Below are positions 1-5,182 of a stretch of 5,182 nucleotides of DNA, piece by piece (position 1 is the stretch's first letter; every line of letters begins with the position of its first letter). Source of the stretch: JBKPCD01 sp046727175 (lineage in GTDB: Bacteria > Acidobacteriota > Vicinamibacteria > Vicinamibacterales > 2-12-FULL-66-21). The stretch covers positions 1 to 5,182 of the forward strand of contig JBKPCD010000239.1 of NCBI GenBank assembly GCA_046727175.1. The letters run 5' to 3'. The notes under the pieces were generated by a model. That model saw only the letters and a list, made by a program, of their open reading frames with translations, did not search any database and was not told the DNA's origin. A program made the position numbers and the translations under genes.

Positions 1-50
1 GTTGAGCGGAGCCGACGTCGGAGCAGTTAGCTCTGATCTAGACTCACTCG

Positions 51-179
51 CAGCTACCAGCTACCAGCTACCAGCTACCAGCTACCAGCTACCAGCTGCC
101 TGCTGGAAGCTGGAGCTGGAAGCTGGAGCTGGAAGCCGGAACTGGAAGCTGGGAGCTGGGAGCTGGAAGCTGGGAGCTA
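51..179. repeat. Opposed heptamer tandem arrays upstream of the oxidoreductase gene
   Basis: Two blocks are visible. Positions 51-92 hold six exact head-to-tail copies of CAGCTAC, followed by one variant CAGCTGC at 93-99. From 102 to 175 the sequence switches to about eleven copies of 6-7 bp units of the form GCTGGAA, GCTGGGA or GCTGGA, with one GCCGGAA variant at 135-141. The second unit is close to the reverse complement of the first (TACCAGC read backwards is GCTGGTA), so the two arrays face each other. At the junction CCAGC (92-96) pairs with GCTGG (102-106) around a 5-base loop, and after one mismatch CCAGCT (85-90) pairs with AGCTGG (108-113). The last partial unit ends one base before the ATG at 180 and supplies a GGGAG Shine-Dalgarno-like string. 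What is seen is the repeat; its role (hairpin, leader, or neutral expansion) is unknown. Confidence 0.93.
172..176 (+). promoter_or_regulatory. Possible ribosome binding site formed by the repeat
   Basis: GGGAG lies 3 bases before the ATG at 180, and a second purine-rich string GGAAG lies at 165-169, 10 bases before it. Both are part of the GCTGGRA repeat units, so the repeat itself seems to provide the Shine-Dalgarno-like element. Spacing for either is off the usual 5-9 bases, so which one is used, if any, is not certain. Confidence 0.45.
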
Positions 180-1226
180 ATGACGAAGACCTATAACGTC
201 GGCATCATCGGCTACAGCTGGGCCGCGACCGCCCATATCGCGGCCATCAATGCAACCCGTCAGGCGCAGGTCACCGACATCTGGTCGTCGCGGCCGCTGT
301 CCTCGAGCGAGTTGAGCGCGCGGCACGGATGCGCGCTGCGGGTGCACAACGATCTGCCCGCCATGATGGAGAGCCGCGACATCCACGTTGTCGATATCAC
401 CAGCTATCCGAACCAGCACGCCGGACAATTCGTGCTCGCCGCGCGCCACGGCAAGCACATCATCGTCGAGAAGCCGCTCGCCGTGCAGTGGGGCGAGATC
501 CTGGACATGAAGAAGGCCGCCGCGGCGAGCGGGGTCTCGACGTGCGTCTGCTTCGAGTGTCGTTACTCGTCGCAGTTCCTCGCCACCAAGGCGGTGATCG
601 ACGCCGGGCTCCTCGGGGAGGTTCACTACGGGGAGGTGGATTACTACCACGGCATCGGGCCGTGGTACGGCCAGTATCGCTGGAATACGAAGCGGGAGCT
701 TGGGGGAAGCGCGCTGCTGACCGCGGGGTGTCACGCGCTCGACGCGCTGCTCCTGTGCATGGGCGGCGATGTCGACGAGGTCACGAGCTATGCCACGCAG
801 AGCGTCAACCCGATCTTCGCCGCCTATGAGTACAAGACGAGCTCCACGACACTCGTGAAGTTTGCGAACGGGCGGATCGGCAAATGCGCCGCGGTCGTCG
901 ATTGCCTGCAGCCGTACTATTTCCACACGCATCTCGTGGGCAGCGAGGGAAGCCTCCTCGACAACAGGTTCCATTCGCAGACGCTCGCGGGATTGAACCG
1001 GAACGCCTGGAGCCAGTTATCGATGCGTACGCTCGACAGCGGCGACGTCGCCGATCATCCGTACCAAACGCAATTCCAGGCGTTCTTCGACGCGATCGAC
1101 GAGGGGCGCGAGATGCCGCTCACCAGCTTGGCCGACGGATTCGCCACGCACCGCGTCATTGCCGCCGCTGATATGTCAGCAGCGGAGGGGCGGCCGGTGA
1201 AGCTGGGTGAGATCCCGATCGCCTGA
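180..1226 (+). CDS. Gfo/Idh/MocA-family oxidoreductase
   Basis: A 348-residue protein, the usual length for NAD(P)-dependent sugar and polyol dehydrogenases of this family, probably cytoplasmic (no signal peptide or membrane segment). The N-terminal Rossmann fold carries GIIGYSWAATAH at residues 8-19, a variant of the GxGxxxxxH dinucleotide loop. The family's EKP motif is at residues 97-99 in IIVEKPLA; its lysine is normally catalytic. The C-terminal substrate domain has GGSALLTAGCHALD at 175-188, matching the family's GGxxxDxGxHxxD region with H185 and D188 conserved, and GSEGSLLDNR at 254-263. The strand-2 end reads IWSSRP (34-39), with no acidic residue there, which could favour NADP, but this is a weak inference. 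The ATG at 180 is chosen because the Rossmann strand begins about six residues later and upstream sequence is only repeat. It is followed 9 bases later by a NagB-like gene in the same frame, suggesting co-transcription. Substrate cannot be assigned from sequence. Confidence 0.95.
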   Translation: MTKTYNVGIIGYSWAATAHIAAINATRQAQVTDIWSSRPLSSSELSARHGCALRVHNDLPAMMESRDIHVVDITSYPNQHAGQFVLAARHGKHIIVEKPLAVQWGEILDMKKAAAASGVSTCVCFECRYSSQFLATKAVIDAGLLGEVHYGEVDYYHGIGPWYGQYRWNTKRELGGSALLTAGCHALDALLLCMGGDVDEVTSYATQSVNPIFAAYEYKTSSTTLVKFANGRIGKCAAVVDCLQPYYFHTHLVGSEGSLLDNRFHSQTLAGLNRNAWSQLSMRTLDSGDVADHPYQTQFQAFFDAIDEGREMPLTSLADGFATHRVIAAADMSAAEGRPVKLGEIPIA

Positions 1227-1235
1227 CGGTTTGAC

Positions 1236-2174
1236 GTGCCACGGAAGCTCAGCGCGATCGCGCCCGGCTGGTGGGATTACACGACGCTCGATTCCGATCT
1301 CATCGACGAGGCCGCGCGGCTCACGCCGCGGGATCTCGAACGTCTGTCCCGTCCCGGTTTTGCCGTCGTCCTCTACGATTCGATCGAAGAGTTCTATGTG
1401 GCCGAGGCGCTGGAATATGTCGATGCCTGGCGGCAGAGTACGGGGGACGCGCCCGTCGGGATCTGCGGACCGATCGGCCCGACGGAACAACTGCCGCTCG
1501 TCGCGCGCATCGTGAACGCCCTGCGCGTCGACGTGCGGTCCGGACATTTCTGGGGGATGGACGAGTGGTTCGACGAATCGACGAGCCGGGAGGTGCCGGT
1601 CGCGCACCCTCTCAGCTTCGAGCGGGCGGATCGCGAGCTCTGTTTCTCACGCATGGACTCCGCGCTGCGGATGCCCGACGCGCATCTTCACTTTCCTCGC
1701 GCCGACACGGCCGCTTATCGATCCTCCTGGAGCAGCGGTGTGCGATGCGCCGTCATGCAGGGGGGCCAGGGTGAAGTGAAGCACTGGGCGTTCAACGATC
1801 CGCTTCCGCGCACCGGCCCGTACACGGACTCGCCCCTGCCGGCCGGCGACTACCGCAAACTGGCGACGCGCGTTGTCGATCTGCACCCGCTGACGATTGC
1901 GCAAAACGCGCGGACCAGCGGCGGCGGAAACATCGCGGCCGTGCCGACGAAAGCGATTACGGTGGGGCCGGTGGAAACCTGGCAGGCAGACAAAGTCTCG
2001 ATCTGGCACGCGGGGAAACACGACAACCCGTTCGGGCAGCGATTGACCGCGTTGATGATCTCGAGGCGCATCGTGGATACCTCCGTCCCGATGTCGCTCC
2101 TGGCGGATCACCCGAACGTGCAGTTTAACTACTTTCTGGGAGGTCTCGGCACGTGTGCGGTGGAAATGCACTAA
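1236..2174 (+). CDS. Divergent NagB-like (glucosamine-6-phosphate deaminase/isomerase fold) protein
   Basis: A 312-residue soluble protein with recognisable NagB/SugB-type blocks in order: GPIGPTEQ (78-85) where NagB has its phosphate-binding glycine loop; HFWGMDEWF (104-112), matching the NagB FNMDEY block with D109 at the position of E. coli Asp72; HPLSF (124-128); GGQGEVKHWAFNDP (176-189), matching GGVGNDGHIAFNEP with H183 at the His143 position; and PTKAITVG (237-244), with K239 at the Lys208 position. Two expected acidic residues differ: the Asp141 position is Val181, with Glu180 next to it, and the Glu148 position is Asp188. The protein is also longer than E. coli NagB (266 residues). 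Start is GTG at 1236; the preceding in-frame stop is that of the upstream gene, and no earlier start is possible. I see no clear Shine-Dalgarno, so translational coupling to the oxidoreductase is likely. The fold call is firm; deaminase activity is not, and a lactonase-like or isomerase role on another sugar is possible. Confidence 0.85.
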   Translation: MPRKLSAIAPGWWDYTTLDSDLIDEAARLTPRDLERLSRPGFAVVLYDSIEEFYVAEALEYVDAWRQSTGDAPVGICGPIGPTEQLPLVARIVNALRVDVRSGHFWGMDEWFDESTSREVPVAHPLSFERADRELCFSRMDSALRMPDAHLHFPRADTAAYRSSWSSGVRCAVMQGGQGEVKHWAFNDPLPRTGPYTDSPLPAGDYRKLATRVVDLHPLTIAQNARTSGGGNIAAVPTKAITVGPVETWQADKVSIWHAGKHDNPFGQRLTALMISRRIVDTSVPMSLLADHPNVQFNYFLGGLGTCAVEMH

Positions 2175-2177
2175 CAA

Positions 2178-2221
<44 letters not shown>

Positions 2222-2226
2222 GGGCG

Positions 2227-2256
2227 GTAGGGCGAGGTCTTAAGACCCCGCCCTAC
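2227..2256. repeat. 30-bp near-perfect palindrome, possible bidirectional transcript-end hairpin
   Basis: Two 15-base arms meet at the CTTAAG centre (2239-2244): the left arm starts GTAGGGCG and the right arm ends CGCCCTAC. All pairs match except A2235 opposite C2248. It sits between the convergent NagB-like gene and the permease, so a hairpin would form in either transcript and could protect or end both. There is no run of T on either side, so it is not a classical intrinsic terminator. The permease stop codon (TAG on the minus strand, 2253-2255) lies within the right arm. I recall similar GTAGGGCG/CGCCCTAC palindromes as dispersed repeats in acidobacterial genomes, but could not check this here. 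Confidence 0.85.
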
Positions 2257-4643
2257 TCGTGCCGAATAGCTACGAGGGGATCCAGTCGCACTGCGCGGCG
2301 TGCCGGCGCAATGGTCGCGATTCCTGCAACGACCGCCAGCACGGCGGCGACGATGAGCAATGACTGTGGATCGGTGCTCCTGATCCCTTTCGGTCCCGCG
2401 GGGAATTTCCAATCCCAGAGAATCGTGCACGCGACACCGGCGGCGAACCCCAACGCGAGCTGGATGACGACTCGTTTCGCGACCGACAGGCAGACCTGCG
2501 AGGCGCGGGCGCCGAGCGCCATCCGGATCCCGATTTCGTGAGTCCGCTCGGTAACGCCATGCGCCGTCACCGCGTACAACCCGAACGTGCACAGTGCGAC
2601 GGCGAGAAACGTGAGAAAGACGAACAGTCCGTTCGCCACACGACCGTTCCACTGCGAATCGCTGATGACGCGGGCCATCGTCCGCGCGCGATATACCGGA
2701 AGACTCGGGTCGATCGATTGAACAGCCTTTCTGAGGATCGGCGCGAGCGCCGTTGCGTCGGACTCGCTCCGCAAGAGGAGCGTCGCGTTCGATGGAGGCG
2801 CCGATGCGTACGGAAGGTACACCACCGGCTCCCGCTGACGGATCACCGGTGCCACGCCGATGATCGTCAACCATCGCGGAGGCGTTCCGGCCTGTTGAGG
2901 CATGACGGCGATTCGCTGTCCTATTGGATCGACGCCGCCCGAGAACCGCTCGGTGAACGCGTCGTTCACAATCGAGACTGCGTAATCGCCGGCAGCGTCG
3001 CTCGGCGCAAACGTGCGGCCGCGCTGCAGCGCGAGTCCGAGTGTTTCGAAATACTCCGCACTGATCGAGACCGTCGAGACGGTCCAATCCTCACCCAGGG
3101 CGCGAGCCGGACGGCCCTCAATCTCGAGGCTCCGTCGTTCACCGCCGCTGCCAGGCAGCGCCGTCGCGATCGCGACCGATCTGACGTCGGGAAGCGTCTT
3201 GATGCGGTCGACGAGTGTTTCATGGAACGCGCGGCGCTCCGCTCCCGTGCGGTACGATTCGGCAGGTAGAGTGATTGCCGCGGTGAGGACGTGTGTCGTT
3301 TTCAACGCGGCATCCGCCGGCGAATCGGGACCCATCGTGCGGAGATTGACGGCGAAGTGGGACAGCAGCACGACGGCCAATGCGAATTCCGAAGTCAGGA
3401 AAACCGCCGACCACCGCGCCGGCGCGGCTCTCACGCCTGACCACCCGCCGCTCTTGAGGACCCGGTTCACATCGGTTTTCGACGCGTGTACCGCGGGCAG
3501 CAGCGCAAAGAGGAACACCGTCGACGCCGAGACACCGATCAATGCCGCCAGTACGCGGACGTCGACGGAGTAATCGAACCAGTAAGGCAGCACATCCGCC
3601 GGAATCGCGCTGCGGAAGACCCTGACGCCCGCAATCGCTATCCCGAAACCCGCGCCGGCTGCGAGGGAGGCCAGCACCGCTCCCTCGATCAGGAGTTGTC
3701 GGACGACTCGTCCGCGGCTCGCGCCGAGCGAACTGCGGATGGCGATCTCTCGAGTCCGTCGAACAGTGCGGGCCAGCATGAGGTTTGCGACATTCGCGCA
3801 CGAGATGAGCACCACGATGAACCCGACCGTCATGAATGCCAGCCATGCCGGGTCAGTGAGGCGTCCCAGGAATCGTTCGTTGACGGGGACCACGCGCGCG
3901 CGAAGGTTTCGGTAGGTCTCAGGCTGATCGCGCGCCAGTCGCGCTGCGATGCCTTCTACTTCCGCTCGCGCCTGCGCGATCGTCGTGCCGTCGGCCAGCC
4001 GCGCACAGAGACTGAGCCCACGCGCGTCCCGGGCCGCGCCGATGCCGGGCATCTGATGGAGCGGCATCCAGAGCTCCGCGCCGCTCGGGAAGCCGGAACG
4101 TTCGGGAACGATACCGACGATAGTCACGGGAATGCCGTTGATCGTAACAGGGCGGCCAAGGAGCATGCGGTCGCCGCCGTACCGCGTCCGCCACGTCGCC
4201 ATGCCAAGGAGCGCAACAGCGGGCGCGCCCGCACGGTCGTCTTCCGCCGTGAAGTCGCGCCCGAGCACAGGCTGTGATCCGACCATCCGAAACGCGGTCT
4301 GCGACACATACGCGCCGGCGAGTCGCTCGGGGGTGTATCCATCGCCCGAAATGACCATCGGAGCGTTCGAGAACGCCGCCATGATCGTGAAGCTCTGTGC
4401 GTGCTGCTCGAGGTCGCTGAAAAGCGCGTACGAGACCCCGCTGTCGGGCACGCGATCGTCGAAGGTCGAGATGAACACCACGTGGTCGGCGCGGTACATC
4501 GGGAGCCCCCGAATCGTGTGGGCATTCAAGATCGTGAACAGCATGTTGTTCACGCCGATGCCGAGGCCGAGCACGAGGACGACGGTCAGCGCGAAGCGGG
4601 GATCGCGCTGGAGCAGCCGGACGGCGAATCGCAAATCCTGCAT
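2253..4643 (-). CDS. ADOP-type duplicated MacB/FtsX orphan permease
   Basis: A 796-residue inner-membrane protein with two tandem MacB-periplasmic-core plus FtsX modules, close to the usual ~800-residue length of the ADOP family. Predicted membrane segments by hydrophobicity are near residues 19-41, 267-291, 320-340, 363-387, 410-432, 670-694, 724-744 and 761-781, eight in all. The first half has the opening QDLRFAVRLLQRDPRFAL and, after the second segment, RTREIAIRSSLGASRGRVV (296-314). The second half repeats this with RTHEIGIRMALGA (700-712) and ends APARRAVRLDPLVAIRHE, the typical family tail. These permeases resemble the membrane part of MacB-type ABC transporters, which transmit ATPase motion to the periplasm; no ATPase gene is in the window, as expected for an 'orphan'. 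It starts directly at the QDLRF segment and lacks the soluble N-terminal extension many ADOPs have. Start ATG at 4643 is supported by GGAG six bases upstream. Substrate unknown. Confidence 0.96.
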   Translation of the reverse strand: MQDLRFAVRLLQRDPRFALTVVLVLGLGIGVNNMLFTILNAHTIRGLPMYRADHVVFISTFDDRVPDSGVSYALFSDLEQHAQSFTIMAAFSNAPMVISGDGYTPERLAGAYVSQTAFRMVGSQPVLGRDFTAEDDRAGAPAVALLGMATWRTRYGGDRMLLGRPVTINGIPVTIVGIVPERSGFPSGAELWMPLHQMPGIGAARDARGLSLCARLADGTTIAQARAEVEGIAARLARDQPETYRNLRARVVPVNERFLGRLTDPAWLAFMTVGFIVVLISCANVANLMLARTVRRTREIAIRSSLGASRGRVVRQLLIEGAVLASLAAGAGFGIAIAGVRVFRSAIPADVLPYWFDYSVDVRVLAALIGVSASTVFLFALLPAVHASKTDVNRVLKSGGWSGVRAAPARWSAVFLTSEFALAVVLLSHFAVNLRTMGPDSPADAALKTTHVLTAAITLPAESYRTGAERRAFHETLVDRIKTLPDVRSVAIATALPGSGGERRSLEIEGRPARALGEDWTVSTVSISAEYFETLGLALQRGRTFAPSDAAGDYAVSIVNDAFTERFSGGVDPIGQRIAVMPQQAGTPPRWLTIIGVAPVIRQREPVVYLPYASAPPSNATLLLRSESDATALAPILRKAVQSIDPSLPVYRARTMARVISDSQWNGRVANGLFVFLTFLAVALCTFGLYAVTAHGVTERTHEIGIRMALGARASQVCLSVAKRVVIQLALGFAAGVACTILWDWKFPAGPKGIRSTDPQSLLIVAAVLAVVAGIATIAPARRAVRLDPLVAIRHE

Positions 4644-4649
4644 TAGCGT

Positions 4650-4653
4650 CTCC
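4650..4653 (-). promoter_or_regulatory. Ribosome binding site of the permease
   Basis: On the minus strand GGAG is followed by six bases and then the ATG at 4643. This is the best-spaced Shine-Dalgarno in the window and fixes the permease start. It lies only 2 bases outside the 21-bp inverted repeat arm that begins at 4656. Confidence 0.8.
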
Positions 4654-4655
4654 GT

Positions 4656-4750
4656 ATTGCCAGAATTGCCATAATTGCCAGAATAGCCGTACTTAATCGA
4701 TCAATTGAATTATGGCAATTCTGGCAATTCCGGCGATTATGGCAATTCTG
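4656..4750. repeat. Opposed nonamer arrays with a perfect 21-bp inverted repeat
   Basis: The left array is four 9-bp units: ATTGCCAGA (4656-4664), ATTGCCATA (4665-4673), ATTGCCAGA (4674-4682) and ATAGCCGTA (4683-4691). The right array holds the complementary form: TATGGCAAT (4711-4719), TCTGGCAAT (4720-4728), TCCGGCGAT (4729-4737), TATGGCAAT (4738-4746) and a partial TCTG (4747-4750). Positions 4656-4676 and 4708-4728 are perfect reverse complements over 21 bp, separated by 31 bp that include the palindromes ATCGAT (4696-4701) and TCAATTGA (4701-4708). The block fills the gap between the divergent permease and ATP-grasp genes and is visibly more AT-rich than its surroundings. Any promoters for the two genes must lie in, or read across, this repeat or lie within the opposite gene. 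No clear -35/-10 pair was found on either strand. Confidence 0.95.
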
Positions 4751-4752
4751 CG

Positions 4753-5182
4753 GTGAGAGTCCTCATCGTCTCGACGACCACCGGCTACCAGCTGCGCTCG
4801 TTCGGCGAGGCTGCGCAGCGGATCGGTATCGATCTGATGTTTGCGACGGATCGGTGTCACAAACTCGACGATCCGTGGCGCGACGACGCGGTCGCCGTGC
4901 GATTCCACGAGGAGAACGCGTCGCTGCTTGCGATCCTCGAGGCGGCGCAGAAGCGGCCGGTCAACGGCGTCATGCCGGTTGGTGATCGGCCGGTCGTGCT
5001 GGCGGCGCGCGCCGCCCGGGCGCTTCGCCTGCGCGGCAATTCGCCGGACGCGGTCGCCGCAAGCGTGAACAAGAAGCTCGCCCACCTCCGTTTCGCGGCC
5101 GCGGGCCTGCCGGTGCCGTGGTTCTTCGAGGCGCCGCCGGATCCGGGCGTCGCCGGCGACGCGCGCGTGCGCTTTCCGTGCG
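4753..5182 (+). CDS. ATP-grasp domain protein, N-terminal part (cut by window end)
   Basis: An open frame of 143 codons from GTG at 4753 with no stop before the window ends. It begins RVLIVSTTTG (2-11), a first beta strand of a pre-ATP-grasp Rossmann-like domain, and continues with GEAAQRIGIDLMFATDR (18-34), VNGVMPVGDRPVVLAARAARAL (70-91), then GNSPDAV (95-101) and NKKLAHLRFAAAGLPVP (106-122). The last two blocks are characteristic of carboxylate-amine ligases with an ATP-grasp fold, such as the biotin carboxylase and PurD/PurK relatives. The window stops at RFPC (140-143), where family members usually continue with a valine-rich strand and the ATP-binding lysine, so the catalytic part is outside. 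The frame is open upstream only to 4687, and an in-frame TTG at 4705 is a less likely start because the translation between is repeat. No Shine-Dalgarno precedes the GTG, which follows the nonamer repeat by two bases. The ligated substrate cannot be told. Confidence 0.85.
   Translation, partial: MRVLIVSTTTGYQLRSFGEAAQRIGIDLMFATDRCHKLDDPWRDDAVAVRFHEENASLLAILEAAQKRPVNGVMPVGDRPVVLAARAARALRLRGNSPDAVAASVNKKLAHLRFAAAGLPVPWFFEAPPDPGVAGDARVRFPC

Noticed and set aside
1..30. Possible tail of an upstream plus-strand gene ending at the TAG at 28-30, or at the TGA at 3-5
   Set aside because: Only one to nine codons are visible and nothing in them identifies a family, so I cannot tell whether either is a real gene end.
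51..99. CRISPR-like repetition
   Set aside because: Units are 7 bp and directly adjacent with no spacers; the same holds for the arrays at 2180-2221 and 4656-4750.
2..196. Small plus-strand open frame across the first repeat block
   Set aside because: Its translation is only the heptamer repeat read in shifting frames (SYQLPAT then KLGAGS-type strings), and it overlaps the well-supported start of the oxidoreductase.
177..974. Long minus-strand open frame opposite the oxidoreductase
   Set aside because: It is antisense to a clear family member, its composition is Arg/Val/Asp-rich as expected for high-GC shadow frames, and I recognise no motif in it.
2227..2256. Classical Rho-independent terminator
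   Set aside because: The stem is strong, but no T-run follows it on either strand.
3486..4277. Long plus-strand open frame (263 codons) opposite the permease
   Set aside because: The Arg/Asp/Glu-rich translation has no recognisable domain and lies wholly within the intact permease on the other strand. The same applies to 2538-3269, 3013-3573 and 4132-4674.
4682..4709. Candidate minus-strand promoter in the spacer of the inverted repeat (TTCAAT, 18-base gap, TATTCT)
   Set aside because: Only 3 of 6 and 4 of 6 consensus matches in an AT-rich stretch, so it cannot be separated from chance.

Overview
This window looks like a piece of a high-GC soil-type bacterium, most likely an acidobacterium (Acidobacteriota, possibly of the Vicinamibacteria type). 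Three things suggest this. A full-length orphan permease of the duplicated MacB/FtsX type (ADOP, 'acidobacterial duplicated orphan permease') is present. The coding regions are GC-rich. Short-period tandem repeats and a GTAGGGCG...CGCCCTAC palindrome fill the gaps between genes. The taxonomic call is an inference from these traits, not from a marker gene.

Layout, left to right. Positions 1-179 are non-coding in my reading; 51-179 is a two-part heptamer repeat that runs up to the first start codon. Positions 180-1226 (+) encode a Gfo/Idh/MocA-family NAD(P)-dependent oxidoreductase. Nine bases later, in the same frame, 1236-2174 (+) encodes a divergent NagB-like (glucosamine-6-phosphate deaminase/isomerase fold) protein; the two form a tight gene pair. 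Positions 2175-2252 hold a six-copy heptamer array and a 30-bp near-perfect palindrome between convergent genes. Positions 2253-4643 (-) encode the ADOP permease, whose stop codon lies inside the palindrome. Positions 4644-4752 are a divergent intergenic region made almost wholly of 9-bp repeats in two opposed arrays, including a perfect 21-bp inverted repeat. Positions 4753-5182 (+) are the 5' part of an ATP-grasp enzyme that runs off the window end.

Functionally, the first two genes probably act together on a sugar or amino-sugar derivative: a Gfo/Idh/MocA enzyme oxidises or reduces a sugar carbon, and a NagB-fold enzyme isomerises, deaminates or hydrolyses a related compound. The NagB-like protein keeps some but not all catalytic positions, so its substrate is uncertain. 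The permease and the ATP-grasp gene are divergently transcribed and share only the repeat-filled region; no functional link between them is evident.

The most unusual feature is not a gene. Each of the three multi-base intergenic gaps carries a different short tandem repeat family, and each is associated with inverted symmetry and touches or nearly touches a start or stop codon. I see no defence system, CRISPR array, RNA gene, transposase or phage gene here.
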